A DNA stretch of 64,000 nt from Lacisediminihabitans profunda. GTDB lineage: Bacteria; Actinomycetota; Actinomycetes; Actinomycetales; Microbacteriaceae. The DNA lies in assembly GCF_008040105.1 (NCBI RefSeq), contig NZ_VRMG01000005.1:781904-845903 (forward strand), in the 5' to 3' direction. Position numbers and translations under genes: made by a program. This document shows, one piece after another, positions 35,131-45,765 of the stretch (positions within the stretch are counted from its first letter, which is position 1; each line of letters begins with the position of its first letter). The notes beneath the pieces were generated by a model. It worked only from the letters and a program-made list of their open reading frames with translations, was not told the DNA's origin and did not search any database.

Positions 35131-35732
35131 CCAACCAGCGTGTGGCTCACCTCCGGCGTGAGACGAGCGAGTCGAGCATCGAGCTCTCGATCAACCTCGA
35201 CGGCACAGGGGCATCGAAGATCCACACGACCGTGCCCTTCTTCGATCACATGCTGACCGCGTTCTCGAAGCACTCGCTCATCGACCTCGAGGTGACGGCG
35301 AGTGGCGACACGGAGATCGACGTGCACCACACCGTGGAGGACATCGGCATCGTGCTCGGGTCGGCGATTCGGGAGGCCCTGGGCGACAAGGCGGGGATCG
35401 CGCGCTTCGGAGATGCGCTCGTCCCGCTCGATGAGGCCCTGGTTCAGGCGGTCGTCGACGTTTCCGGGCGCCCGTTCCTCGTGCACACCGGCGAGCCGGC
35501 CGGCTTCGAGTTCCACCTCATCGGCGGCCACTTCACCGGGTCGATGGTGCGGCACGTCTTCGAGGCGATCACCTTCAACGCCGGACTCACCGTGCACATC
35601 ACCGTTCTGGGTGGTCGGGACCCGCACCACATCGCGGAGGCCGAATTCAAGGCGTTCGCGCGGGCGCTGCGCCAGGCGGTGGCGCCGGATGAGCGCGTGA
35701 GCGGTATCCCGTCGACCAAGGGTGCCTTGTAA
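35127..35732 (+). CDS. hisB: Imidazoleglycerol-phosphate dehydratase
   Basis: Monofunctional HisB, 201 residues. Manganese-binding His clusters are visible in [38 protein letters not shown] and [13 protein letters not shown]. It lacks the phosphatase domain of the enterobacterial enzyme. Coupled to hisC by an ATGA overlap and followed by hisH after 2 bp. Confidence 0.96.
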   Translation: MTNQRVAHLRRETSESSIELSINLDGTGASKIHTTVPFFDHMLTAFSKHSLIDLEVTASGDTEIDVHHTVEDIGIVLGSAIREALGDKAGIARFGDALVPLDEALVQAVVDVSGRPFLVHTGEPAGFEFHLIGGHFTGSMVRHVFEAITFNAGLTVHITVLGGRDPHHIAEAEFKAFARALRQAVAPDERVSGIPSTKGAL

Positions 35733-35734
35733 TC

Positions 35735-36376
35735 GTGAGTCAGCCATCCGTCGTCGTGCTCGACTACGGCAGCGGCAATGTCCACTCGGCCGCCAAGGCG
35801 CTCGAGGTTGCCGGTGCCCGGGTCGAGCTCACCGCCGACCGCAGCCGGGTGATGGCCGCCGACGGCCTCGTGGTTCCGGGCGTCGGGGCGTTCTCCGCCG
35901 TGATGGAGGCGCTCACCGCCGTTCGCGGTGCCGAGCTGATCGACCGTCGGCTCGCCGGCGGGCTTCCGGTGCTGGGGATCTGTGTGGGGATGCAGGTGCT
36001 CTTCGAGCGCGGAGTGGAGCGGGGCGTGGAGACCGAGGGGCTTGGCGAGTGGCCGGGCGTCGTCACGGAACTGCGCGCGCCGATCCTGCCGCACATGGGC
36101 TGGAACACGGTCGAGGCGCCGGGCGACTCGGTGCTCTTCGACGGAATCGCCGACGAGCGCTTCTATTTCGTGCACTCCTACGCCGCGCAGGAGTGGACTC
36201 TGGAAACCACGCCGCCGTTCCCGGGGCCGCGCCTCACCTGGGCGGAACACGGTTCCCGTTTCCTTGCCGCGGTGGAGAACGGCCCGTTGTCGGCGACCCA
36301 GTTCCACCCGGAGAAGTCCGGGGAGCCGGGCATCCGCCTGCTCTCCAACTGGGTCTCCTCGCTGCGCATCCACTGA
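35735..36376 (+). CDS. hisH: Imidazole glycerol phosphate synthase subunit HisH
   Basis: Glutamine amidotransferase that feeds ammonia to HisF. The catalytic Cys is in [13 protein letters not shown] and the His-Glu pair in [22 protein letters not shown] near the start is typical. 213 residues from GTG 35735. hisF is not in this window directly after priA, as it is in many actinobacteria, so it must lie elsewhere. Confidence 0.96.
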   Translation: MSQPSVVVLDYGSGNVHSAAKALEVAGARVELTADRSRVMAADGLVVPGVGAFSAVMEALTAVRGAELIDRRLAGGLPVLGICVGMQVLFERGVERGVETEGLGEWPGVVTELRAPILPHMGWNTVEAPGDSVLFDGIADERFYFVHSYAAQEWTLETTPPFPGPRLTWAEHGSRFLAAVENGPLSATQFHPEKSGEPGIRLLSNWVSSLRIH

Positions 36377-36425
36377 CCTCCCTTCGCGGCGAGACCGTCG
36401 TGCCACCGAAACCAAGAAAGTCACC

Positions 36426-37175
36426 ATGAGCGACCCGACAGAATCCCCACGCCTCATCCTGCTCCCCGCCGTCGACGTGGCCGGCGGCCAGGCCGTGCGG
36501 CTCACCCAGGGGGAGGCCGGTAGCGAGACGGGTTACGGCAGCCCGCTCGACGCCGCCGTGGACTGGGTGTCGCAGGGGGCGGAGTGGATCCACCTCGTCG
36601 ACCTCGACGCCGCGTTCGGTCGCGGCGACAACCGCGAGGTGATCCGTGACGTGATCGACAACGTGCGCGGCGGCGTGCAGATCGAACTGTCCGGCGGCAT
36701 CCGCGACGATGCGAGCCTCGAGGCCGCTCTCGCGACCGGAGCCCGGCGCATCAACCTCGGAACCGCCGCCCTCGAGAACCCCGAGTGGGCGGCGGAGGTG
36801 ATCGGCAGGTTCGGCGATGCGATCGCGGTGGGACTGGACGTGCGCGGGACGACGCTCGCCGCGCGCGGCTGGACAAAGGATGGCGGGGACCTCTTCGAGG
36901 TTCTCGACCGCCTCGAGGCGGCGGGCTGCGCGCGCTACGTGGTCACCGATGTCACCAAGGACGGCACGCTCCAGGGACCCAACCTCGAGCTGCTCCGCAC
37001 GGTCGCGGAGCGCACCGAGAAGCCGGTGGTCGCATCCGGGGGGATCTCGAGCCTCGACGACCTCGTGGCCCTGCGCGCGCTCGTGCCGCACGGCGTCGAG
37101 GGGGCCATCGTCGGCAAGGCGCTCTACGCCAAGAAGTTCACGCTCGTCGAGGCGCTGGATGTCGCCGGCCGCTGA
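36426..37175 (+). CDS. priA: Phosphoribosyl isomerase A (HisA/TrpF bifunctional)
   Basis: TIM-barrel isomerase, 249 residues from ATG 36426. Catalytic Asp residues are in [14 protein letters not shown] (Asp in strand 1) and [15 protein letters not shown]. In actinobacteria this protein normally serves both histidine (HisA) and tryptophan (TrpF) synthesis; I apply that by family, since no separate trpF is visible. The frame is open upstream to 35982 but overlaps hisH in another frame. Confidence 0.92.
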   Translation: MSDPTESPRLILLPAVDVAGGQAVRLTQGEAGSETGYGSPLDAAVDWVSQGAEWIHLVDLDAAFGRGDNREVIRDVIDNVRGGVQIELSGGIRDDASLEAALATGARRINLGTAALENPEWAAEVIGRFGDAIAVGLDVRGTTLAARGWTKDGGDLFEVLDRLEAAGCARYVVTDVTKDGTLQGPNLELLRTVAERTEKPVVASGGISSLDDLVALRALVPHGVEGAIVGKALYAKKFTLVEALDVAGR

Positions 37176-37942
37176 TGACCGCTGACCAGCGCCCCGCAGA
37201 CTCGGCCGGCACTCCGTGGGAGGGTCGGCACTTCGATCACAACGCCTTCACCGGCGACGACGGGTCGGCACCGGAGGCGCTTGTCGAGGCGATCGGCCGT
37301 TTCCGCGCCGGGCGGGCCGGCGAGGTCGAGGTGATCGAGGCGTTCCGGGCGTCGCGGCTGCTCATTCCGCTGGTCTCCCACCTCGCCGAGGCCGGCGTCG
37401 GCGAACACGGCCTCACCGTCGACAAGAGCGCCGAGCTCGCGATCGTGACGGTGGCCGGGCCCGACGGTCGGGACGTGCTCCCGGTGTTCGGCTCGGTCGA
37501 GACGATGAGACGCTGGAACCCGGGCGCCCGCCCGGTGCCGGCCGACGCGGTGCGCGTGGCCCTGGCCGCGGCGAGTGAGGGGACCGGGCTCGTCGTTCTC
37601 GACCCGGCCTCCGACACCGAGTTCGCCATCCGCCGACCCGCCCTGTGGGCGATCGCGCAGTCGCAGCCGTGGCTGCCGAGCTATCTCGACCCCGAGGTGC
37701 TGTCCGCGTTCCTCGCCTTGGCGGAATCCGAGGAGTCGGTCGCCTCCATCCTGCTCGACTCCGGCGATCCGGGCGCTCGTCTTGAAGGCACGGAACTGCT
37801 GGTGCGGCTGGGACTCCGGCCGGGACTTGACCGCGAGACGCTGGACGCGCTGCTCGCGCGGCTGCAGCAGCGCTGGTCGGAGAGCGAGATCATCGCGGGC
37901 CGGGTCGACTCCCTGCGCCTGCAGCTCGCCACCGCGGACTGA
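37175..37942 (+). CDS. SseB-family N-terminal-domain protein
   Basis: 255 residues from ATG 37175, which overlaps the priA stop (TGATG). The segment FRASRLLIPLVSHLAEA ... LAIVTVAGPDGRDVLPVFGS matches the SseB N-terminal domain, and the later WAIAQSQPWLPSYLDPEV region is usual in actinobacterial members. The gene regularly follows priA in this lineage. Function is not known; the SseB link (serine-sensitivity enhancement) says little. Confidence 0.8.
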   Translation: MTADQRPADSAGTPWEGRHFDHNAFTGDDGSAPEALVEAIGRFRAGRAGEVEVIEAFRASRLLIPLVSHLAEAGVGEHGLTVDKSAELAIVTVAGPDGRDVLPVFGSVETMRRWNPGARPVPADAVRVALAAASEGTGLVVLDPASDTEFAIRRPALWAIAQSQPWLPSYLDPEVLSAFLALAESEESVASILLDSGDPGARLEGTELLVRLGLRPGLDRETLDALLARLQQRWSESEIIAGRVDSLRLQLATAD

Positions 37943-37966
37943 CGGACGCCGAACCGCCCGTCCCCC

Positions 37967-38051
37967 TTCCGAAATCCATGCAATTCTGGCAACACGCCGC
38001 CCAGTTGTGCGCGACACGCGACGTTCCCGGAGAAATGCATGGATTTCGGAA
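37967..38051. repeat. Inverted-repeat element, copy A (85 bp)
   Basis: Perfect 16 bp arms TTCCGAAATCCATGCA / TGCATGGATTTCGGAA around a 53 bp centre. A second copy lies at 59248-59336. It is located after the end of an operon, in a convergent region. Confidence 0.85.
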
Positions 38052-38130
38052 CGGGAACGGGAACGAGAACTGGAACGGGAACGGGAACGGGAACGGGAAC
38101 GGGAACGGGACCCGGAACCGGAACCGGAAG
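38047..38130. repeat. GGGAAC hexanucleotide tandem repeat (14 units)
   Basis: Fourteen consecutive 6 bp units: seven are exactly GGGAAC, the others differ by one or two bases (GAGAAC, TGGAAC, CGGAAC, GGGACC, CGGAAG). It starts inside the right arm of copy A, whose last bases (CGGAAC) are effectively the first unit. Lies between two convergent genes. Confidence 0.9.
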
Positions 38131-38165
38131 GGATGGGGCGGACGCGGCAGGCCGGCGGCGGCCTG

Positions 38166-38522
38166 TCAGGTGACCGGGCCGGTCCACTTCTCGCCGGCAC
38201 CCTGCCCTGGGGCATCGGGAATGGCGGATGCCTCGCGGAACGCGAGCTGAACGGAGCGGAGGCCGTCCCGAAGGGCCCGGGCGTGCTGGTCGCCGAGGTC
38301 GGGCGCGCTCGCGGTGACCAGGCCGGCCAAGGCGTTGATCAGCTTGCGCGCCTCGTCGAGGTCGAGCTGGGTCTCCGGATCGTCGGCGAGGCCGCACTTC
38401 ACGGCCGCCGCGCTGAGCAGGTGGACCGCCACGGTGTTGATGACCTCAATGGCCGGCACGTCGGCGATGTCGCGCGCCGCGTCGTTCTCGGTGAAAGCAT
38501 GGCTGTGCTGGGTATCGCTCAT
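38166..38522 (-). CDS. DUF1844 family protein
   Basis: 118 residues: an IEVINTVAVHLLSAAAVKCGL helix followed by LDLDEARKLINALAGLVTAS, the DUF1844 signature. The family is almost always adjacent to infC in actinobacteria, here divergent from it. GAGGAA is 6-7 nt before the ATG on the minus strand. Function unknown. Confidence 0.85.
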   Translation of the reverse strand: MSDTQHSHAFTENDAARDIADVPAIEVINTVAVHLLSAAAVKCGLADDPETQLDLDEARKLINALAGLVTASAPDLGDQHARALRDGLRSVQLAFREASAIPDAPGQGAGEKWTGPVT

Positions 38523-38537
38523 GGGGAATTCCTCTGT

Positions 38538-38543
38538 TATGCT
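38538..38543 (+). promoter_or_regulatory. Probable -10 element of the infC operon
   Basis: TATGCT, 275 nt before the infC start; it sits in the divergent region facing away from DUF1844. Confidence 0.45.
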
Positions 38544-38549
38544 GAACGC

Positions 38550-38818
38550 TGGCTCCGCGGCCTCTTCGGCCTCGGAACGAAAGTGGAGATTCTCCCACCC
38601 GCGCTTGACCGCTTCTTCAAGGTTACCGGGTTGTTGGTACCCCCTCTGTGTGGTTGGAATCCGGATCGAAAGGTCAGGACGAAGACCTGCGGAGAGTCCA
38701 GGGTGCTGTGCCTGGTGACCGAACGAATCGGGCGCCGGGGCACAAATTTCCTCCTTCGTCGTGAGTCCGACATCCCGTCGAACGGCTCTGGCCGACAGAA
38801 CTGACTAAGGAGTTACGC
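38550..38818 (+). promoter_or_regulatory. infC-rpmI-rplT 5' leader
   Basis: About 270 nt without a gene. Small hairpins can be read: GGCC/GGCC (38568-38580), AGGTC/GACCT (about 38671-38693) and CCAGG/CCTGG (about 38699-38715). In other bacteria the leader of this operon is the target of autoregulation by L20 or IF3; the sequence here does not match the Rfam-type L20 leader well enough for me to name it. Confidence 0.4.
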
Positions 38819-39808
38819 ATCAGCGATCCCCGTACCAATGACCGAATCCGCGTGCCGGAGGTCCGACTTGTTGGCCCCAACGGCGAGCAGGTCGGTGTAG
38901 TGCGCATTGAAGACGCAATTCGTCTTGCCCAGGAGGCAGACCTGGATTTGGTTGAGGTTGCTCCCAATTCCAAGCCTCCCGTTGCCAAGATCATGGATTT
39001 CGGCAAGTTCAAGTACGAAACCGCGCAGAAGGCGAAAGAGGCCAAGCGCAATCAGTCGAACACGATCCTCAAGGAGGTCCGTTTCCGACTCAAGATCGAC
39101 GTTCACGACTACGAGACCAAGCGCAAGCGCGCCGAGGGCTTCCTGCAGGGCGGCGACAAGGTGAAGGCCATGATCCTGTTCCGCGGCCGCGAGCAGTCGC
39201 GCCCCGAGCAGGGAGTGCGCCTGCTGCAGCGATTCGCGGAAGACGTTTCCGAGTTCGGCACCGTGGAGTCGACCCCCACCATCGATGGCCGCAACATGGT
39301 CATGGTGATCGGCCCGCTCAAGACGAAGGCCGAGGTGAAGGCAGAACACGACGCGAAGATCGCGAAGGCGAAGCCGGAACGCGCCGAGCGCCCGGCCAGC
39401 GCCGAGCTTCCCGCCCTGCCGCCCGAGTCGGTCAAGGCTGCGACGGATGCCGCGGCGAACCCGCCGGTGGCCGCTCCCGTGGTCGAGGCTCCGGTCGCGG
39501 TCGCACCAGTCGAGACGCCCGTCGAGGAGCCGAAGGCTGCCGCCGTCGCACCGAAGGCCGCTCCGGCGGCGAAGGCTGCCCCCGCGGCCGCTCCGGTGGA
39601 CAAGGCGGCACCGGCTGCGCCGGTCGCCGCAGCTGCTCCCGCGGCTCCCGCCAAGGCGGCCCCGGCGAAGCCGGCATCCTCCGAGGCGAAGCCGCCAACG
39701 CCGCGAGCCGTCCCCTCGGCCCCGCGCCCCACGCCAACGCCGGGCTCGATTCCGAAGCCGCGGGCCGTTGCCCCCAAGACTGCACCAGCAGATGTGACGA
39801 CGGACTAG
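38819..39808 (+). CDS. infC: Translation initiation factor IF-3
   Basis: Start set at the rare codon ATC (38819-38821): AAGGAG lies 6 nt upstream and the frame gives the conserved opening [19 protein letters not shown]. An infC start at AUU/AUC/AUA is the classic basis of IF3 autoregulation. The IF3 N-domain ([20 protein letters not shown]) and C-domain ([30 protein letters not shown]) end by about residue 190. The remaining ~140 residues are a low-complexity Ala/Pro/Lys tail, much longer than in enteric IF3. Starting at the downstream GTG 38852 would remove 11 conserved residues. Confidence 0.95.
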   Translation: MSDPRTNDRIRVPEVRLVGPNGEQVGVVRIEDAIRLAQEADLDLVEVAPNSKPPVAKIMDFGKFKYETAQKAKEAKRNQSNTILKEVRFRLKIDVHDYETKRKRAEGFLQGGDKVKAMILFRGREQSRPEQGVRLLQRFAEDVSEFGTVESTPTIDGRNMVMVIGPLKTKAEVKAEHDAKIAKAKPERAERPASAELPALPPESVKAATDAAANPPVAAPVVEAPVAVAPVETPVEEPKAAAVAPKAAPAAKAAPAAAPVDKAAPAAPVAAAAPAAPAKAAPAKPASSEAKPPTPRAVPSAPRPTPTPGSIPKPRAVAPKTAPADVTTD

Positions 39809-39837
39809 TCCGTCGGGTTGCACGAATAAGGAGAGAA

Positions 39838-40032
39838 ATGCCCAAGCAGAAGACCCACTCGGGGACCAAGAAGCGATTCAAGGTCACCGGCAGCGGAAAG
39901 ATCATGAAGCAGCAGGCCGGCATGCGGCACAACCTGGAGTCGAAGTCGGGCCAGCGCAAGCGTCGCCTGAACCAGGACCAGGTGATTGCCCCGGCCAACG
40001 TCAAGGCCATCAAAAAGCTACTCGGCATGTAA
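39838..40032 (+). CDS. rpmI: 50S ribosomal protein L35
   Basis: 64 residues, very basic: [20 protein letters not shown] and [14 protein letters not shown] are the L35 signature. GGAGAG 5-6 nt before the ATG. Second gene of the infC operon. Confidence 0.98.
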   Translation: MPKQKTHSGTKKRFKVTGSGKIMKQQAGMRHNLESKSGQRKRRLNQDQVIAPANVKAIKKLLGM

Positions 40033-40072
40033 CGCCGATCCACATCGCCGAAGAGAATAAAGGATTTAGGAA

Positions 40073-40462
<390 letters not shown>

Positions 40463-40491
40463 GTATCACCGCTCAGACACGTCTGCTGCAG

Positions 40492-40523
40492 AAGGCCCGG
40501 GCACCTCGAGCGCCCGGGCCTTT
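40492..40523 (+). terminator. Terminator after rplT
   Basis: Perfect 11 bp stem AAGGCCCGGGC/GCCCGGGCCTT with a 9 nt loop, followed by TTCG. Confidence 0.8.
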
Positions 40524-40575
40524 CGCCGTTCCGCGCCGAGCCCACGCGATCCGGCGTTCCATGCCGTTGCCGGAA

Positions 40576-40581
40576 TAGAAT
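40576..40581 (+). promoter_or_regulatory. -10 element of the leaderless RNA methyltransferase gene
   Basis: TAGAAT, 7 nt before GTG 40589. Confidence 0.6.
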
Positions 40582-40588
40582 CGTTCAC

Positions 40589-41389
40589 GTGCTCGATAAC
40601 CCGCGTTCGCCCCGTGTCAGAAGCGTCGCCAAGCTCGCCAAGCGGGAGGCCCGCGCCGCGACCGGACTGTTCCTGCTCGAGGGTCCGCAGGCCGTCGCGG
40701 AGGCGATGACCTTCCGGCCGCAACTCGTGGTCGAGCTCTACGCGACTCCGACCGCGATCGAGCGCTACACGGACATCGCTCAGGCAGCGGTGGATGCCGG
40801 CGTCGACGTCGAATTCGTCACCGAACAGGTGCTCGAGGCCATGGCGGACACGGTCACACCCCAGGGAATCGTCGCCGTCTGCCATCAATTTCCCACTTCG
40901 GTCAGGGACATCCTGCGGTCGGAGCCCAAGCTCATCGCCATCCTCGAGGAGGTGCGCGACCCGGGCAACGCCGGCACGATCATCCGGGCCGCGGATGCCG
41001 CGGGTGCGGACGGCGTGATCTTCACCGGCCGCAGCGTGGACCTCTACAACCCGAAGGTCGTCCGCGCGTCGACCGGGTCGATCTTCCACCTTCCCGTGGC
41101 GGTCGGCGCTGAGCTCGAATCGGTGCTGGAGCGCGCTCGCGAGGCCGGAATGACGGTGCTCGCCGCCGATGTGAAGGGCGACGACCTGCTCGAGGCGCGC
41201 CGCGACGGCACTCTCGCGGGGCCGACCGCGTGGCTGTTCGGCAACGAGGCCCGCGGCCTCACCGACGAGCATTTTGCCCTCGCCGATCGGGCGATCACCG
41301 TGCCGATCTACGGGCACGCGGAGTCGATGAATCTCGCCACCGCGGCCTCGGTGTGCCTCTACGAGAGCGCATTCGCGCAGCGCACCTGA
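40589..41389 (+). CDS. SpoU/TrmH-family RNA 2'-O-methyltransferase
   Basis: 266 residues. N-terminal substrate-binding domain (AKREARAATGLFLLEGPQAV) and a knotted SPOUT domain with the three motifs: motif 1 LEEVRDPGNAGTIIRAADAAG, motif 2 WLFGNEARGL, motif 3 VPIYGHAESMNLATAASVCLYE. It methylates ribose in rRNA or tRNA; the exact target (RlmB or TsnR type) is not decided. The gene usually follows rplT and precedes pheS in actinobacteria; here a glutamate transporter is inserted between it and pheS. Confidence 0.93.
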   Translation: MLDNPRSPRVRSVAKLAKREARAATGLFLLEGPQAVAEAMTFRPQLVVELYATPTAIERYTDIAQAAVDAGVDVEFVTEQVLEAMADTVTPQGIVAVCHQFPTSVRDILRSEPKLIAILEEVRDPGNAGTIIRAADAAGADGVIFTGRSVDLYNPKVVRASTGSIFHLPVAVGAELESVLERAREAGMTVLAADVKGDDLLEARRDGTLAGPTAWLFGNEARGLTDEHFALADRAITVPIYGHAESMNLATAASVCLYESAFAQRT

Positions 41390-41447
41390 CCCGATCCGCG
41401 GCGCCGTTCGACGTTTCCGGCCGGTCGGGAGTGGACTGAGTGGTCGG

Positions 41448-41461
41448 CCCCCGAACGGGGG
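41448..41461 (+). terminator. Small stem between the methyltransferase and the ABC operon
   Basis: CCCCC-GAAC-GGGGG, a 5 bp GC stem 17 nt before the ATPase start. Weak evidence for a terminator; it could also act on the ATPase leader. Confidence 0.3.
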
Positions 41462-41478
41462 TGTGGTTGGCTTGAGGC

Positions 41479-42216
41479 ATGGGGCCTCTCGTTGTCGTAG
41501 ACCGGATCAACAAACATTTCGGCGACCTGCACGTGCTCAAGGACATCTCGACGACGGTCGCCAAGGGCGAGGTCGTGGTCGTGATCGGGCCGAGCGGCTC
41601 GGGGAAGTCCACCCTCTGCCGGGCGATCAACCGCCTCGAGACCATCGACTCCGGCACCATCACCATCGACGGGAAGGTGCTGCCCTCGGAGGGCGCCGAG
41701 CTCGCCCGGTTGCGTGCCGATGTCGGCATGGTCTTCCAGTCGTTCAACCTCTTCGCGCACAAGACGATCCTCGAGAACGTCACCCTCGCCCCGATGAAGG
41801 TGCGCAGGCTCTCGAAGAAGGACGCCGAGTCCCGCGGCATGGAGATGCTCGACAGGGTGGGTGTCGCCAACCAGGCCGGCAAGATGCCCGCCCAGCTCTC
41901 CGGCGGTCAGCAGCAGCGGGTCGCGATCGCTCGCTCGCTCGCCATGGAGCCCAAGCTCATCCTGCTCGACGAGCCGACGAGCGCCCTCGACCCGGAGATG
42001 ATCAACGAGGTGCTGGATGTGATGGTCGGCCTGGCGAAGGACGGCATGACCATGCTCGTGGTGACCCACGAGATGGGGTTCGCCCGGAAGGCCGCCGACC
42101 GGGTGCTCTTCATGGCCGACGGGATGATCGAGGAGGAAGCGACTCCCGAGAAGTTCTTCACCGACCCGCAATCGCCGCGGGCCCAGGACTTCCTGTCCAA
42201 GGTTCTCGCGCACTAG
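41479..42216 (+). CDS. gluA: Glutamate-type amino-acid ABC transporter, ATPase
   Basis: 245 residues. Walker [10 protein letters not shown] (37-45), Q-loop [12 protein letters not shown], signature [19 protein letters not shown], Walker [16 protein letters not shown] and switch His VVTHEMGFA. It belongs to the polar amino-acid importer group (GlnQ/GluA). Order ATPase, binding protein, two permeases is that of corynebacterial gluABCD, hence the names; the substrate could also be glutamine or aspartate. Confidence 0.9.
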   Translation: MGPLVVVDRINKHFGDLHVLKDISTTVAKGEVVVVIGPSGSGKSTLCRAINRLETIDSGTITIDGKVLPSEGAELARLRADVGMVFQSFNLFAHKTILENVTLAPMKVRRLSKKDAESRGMEMLDRVGVANQAGKMPAQLSGGQQQRVAIARSLAMEPKLILLDEPTSALDPEMINEVLDVMVGLAKDGMTMLVVTHEMGFARKAADRVLFMADGMIEEEATPEKFFTDPQSPRAQDFLSKVLAH

Positions 42217-42291
42217 GTCTGGTTCGACCAGAGTGGCCCACCCTCGGTGGACACGCACGACCACGCAGCGCCAATGAGAGGCACCAACACC

Positions 42292-43143
42292 ATGAAGAAG
42301 ACCCTCACGATCGTCGCCATCGCGGCGTCGGCGATGCTGATGCTGGCCGGCTGCTCCGGCGGAGCAGACACGACAGCGACGCCGAAGGCCGTTCCCACCT
42401 TTGCGGCAGGCTCGACCATGGAGAAGCTCGCCAAGGCGGGCAAGATCACCATCGGCACCAAGTTCGACCAGCCGTTGTTCGGCCTCAAGGGCCCGGACGG
42501 ACCGGTCGGCTTCGATGTGGAGATGGGCAAGATGATCGCCGCGAGCCTCGGCATCAAGGCCGAGAACATTCAGTGGAAGGAGACCATCTCCGCCAACCGC
42601 GAGCCGTTCATCCAGTCCGGCGAGGTCGACCTCGTGATCGCCACCTACACGATCAACGACCTGCGCAAGAAGGCGGTCTCGTTCGCCGGCCCGTACTATT
42701 CGGCCGGCCAGTCGATCCTCGTGAAGGCCGACAACAAGAAGATCAAGTCCGAGAAGGATCTCGTCGGCAAGCCGGTCTGTTCGGTCACCGGATCGACGCC
42801 GGCGGCCAGGCTCGCGGAGATCGGTGCCAAGCCGCTGCTGACGGACATCTACTCGAACTGCCTGGAGCCACTGCGCTCGGGCGCGGCAGTCGCGGTCAGC
42901 ACGGACAACGTGATCCTCGCCGGGCTGGCGGCGCAGAACGAGGGCGAGTTCAAGGTCGTCGGCAAGCCGTTCACGGAGGAGCCGTACGGCATCGGGCTCA
43001 AACTCGACGACAAGGGATTCCGCAGCTACGTCAATTCGGTGTTGACCAAGTCCTACAAGGACGGCAGCTACAAGAAGGCCTGGGAAGACACCGCCGGAAA
43101 GATGCTCCCGTACGTCGCACCGCCCGCCGTCGACAACTACTAG
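42292..43143 (+). CDS. gluB: Glutamate-type ABC transporter substrate-binding lipoprotein
   Basis: 283 residues from ATG 42292 (GAGAGG about 10 nt upstream). Lipoprotein signal with lipobox MLAGC, Cys21 being the lipidated residue. The mature part has the family-3 binding protein pattern: ITIGTKFDQPLFGLKGPDG, GFDVEMGKMIAASLG, and INDLRKKAVSFAGPYYSAGQ. It captures the amino acid outside the membrane and delivers it to the two permeases. A stable hairpin after the stop may raise its expression over the permeases. Confidence 0.92.
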   Translation: MKKTLTIVAIAASAMLMLAGCSGGADTTATPKAVPTFAAGSTMEKLAKAGKITIGTKFDQPLFGLKGPDGPVGFDVEMGKMIAASLGIKAENIQWKETISANREPFIQSGEVDLVIATYTINDLRKKAVSFAGPYYSAGQSILVKADNKKIKSEKDLVGKPVCSVTGSTPAARLAEIGAKPLLTDIYSNCLEPLRSGAAVAVSTDNVILAGLAAQNEGEFKVVGKPFTEEPYGIGLKLDDKGFRSYVNSVLTKSYKDGSYKKAWEDTAGKMLPYVAPPAVDNY

Positions 43144-43154
43144 GCCAGCCCAGT

Positions 43155-43192
43155 CGCGTGGGTGGCGGTGCTTCGACGGGCCGCCACCCGCG
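43155..43192 (+). other. Intra-operon hairpin between gluB and gluC
   Basis: GGGTGGCGG/CCGCCACCC (9 bp) extended by CGC/GCG across a 2 nt bulge, 11 nt after the gluB stop. Such stems commonly stabilise binding-protein messages or attenuate the permease genes. Confidence 0.5.
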
Positions 43193-43230
43193 TGCCGAGA
43201 CCTCCAGACCGAACCGAGGGGAGTGAACCC

Positions 43231-43874
43231 ATGAATGCCGTGATCGACAACCTGCCGTCCTACCTCCAGGGCTTCGGCCTCACGCTGTCGCTGTTCGCGA
43301 TCGCGGGAGCGGGGGCGCTCGTGCTCGGCACCCTCGTGGCCGCCATGCGCATCTCCCCGGTGCCCGGCCTCAGCGGTGCCGCGGCGGTCTACACCGAGGC
43401 GTTGCGCAACACCCCGCTCACCCTCGTGCTGTTCTTCTGCGCGATCATTCTTCCCTACCTCGGCGCGACCCTTCCGTACTTCGCCGCCGCGAGCATCGGA
43501 CTCACGCTCTACACCTCGCCGTTCGTGGCCGAGGCCCTGCGCTCCGGCGTCAACGGAGTGCCCATCGGGCAGGCGGAGGCCGCCAGGAGCCTCGGGATGG
43601 GGTTCGGCCAGTCGCTCACGCTCGTGATCTTTCCGCAGGCGTTCCGCACGGTGATCCCGCCGCTCGTCAACGTGCTCGTCGCCCTGGCCAAGAACACCTC
43701 GGTGGCTGGCGGATTCTTCGTGGCCGAGCTGTTCACGGTCGGCAAGAAGCTCGCCAATGCGAACGGAGACAACATCATCCCGATCCTGCTCGGGGTCGCC
43801 TTCTTCTACCTCGTGATCACGATTCCGCTCGGTGTGCTCTCGGCACGACTCGAAAAGAGATGGGTGGTACGGCG

Positions 43875-43878
<4 letters not shown>
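43231..43878 (+). CDS. gluC: Glutamate-type ABC transporter permease 1
   Basis: 215 residues from ATG 43231 (GGGGAG 6-7 nt upstream). About five membrane helices; the EAA loop that contacts the ATPase reads GVPIGQAEAARSLGMGFGQS followed by FPQAFRTVIPP. N-terminal GFGLTLSLFAIAGAGALVLG is typical of HisM-type subunits. The stop overlaps the next ATG. Confidence 0.9.

Positions 43879-45764
<1,886 letters not shown>

Positions 45765-45765
<1 letters not shown>

Noticed and set aside
37978..38250. Asn/Gly-repeat protein encoded by the GGGAAC repeat
   Set aside because: The 90-codon frame is simply the translation of the hexanucleotide repeat and of the antisense of DUF1844; no ribosome binding site.
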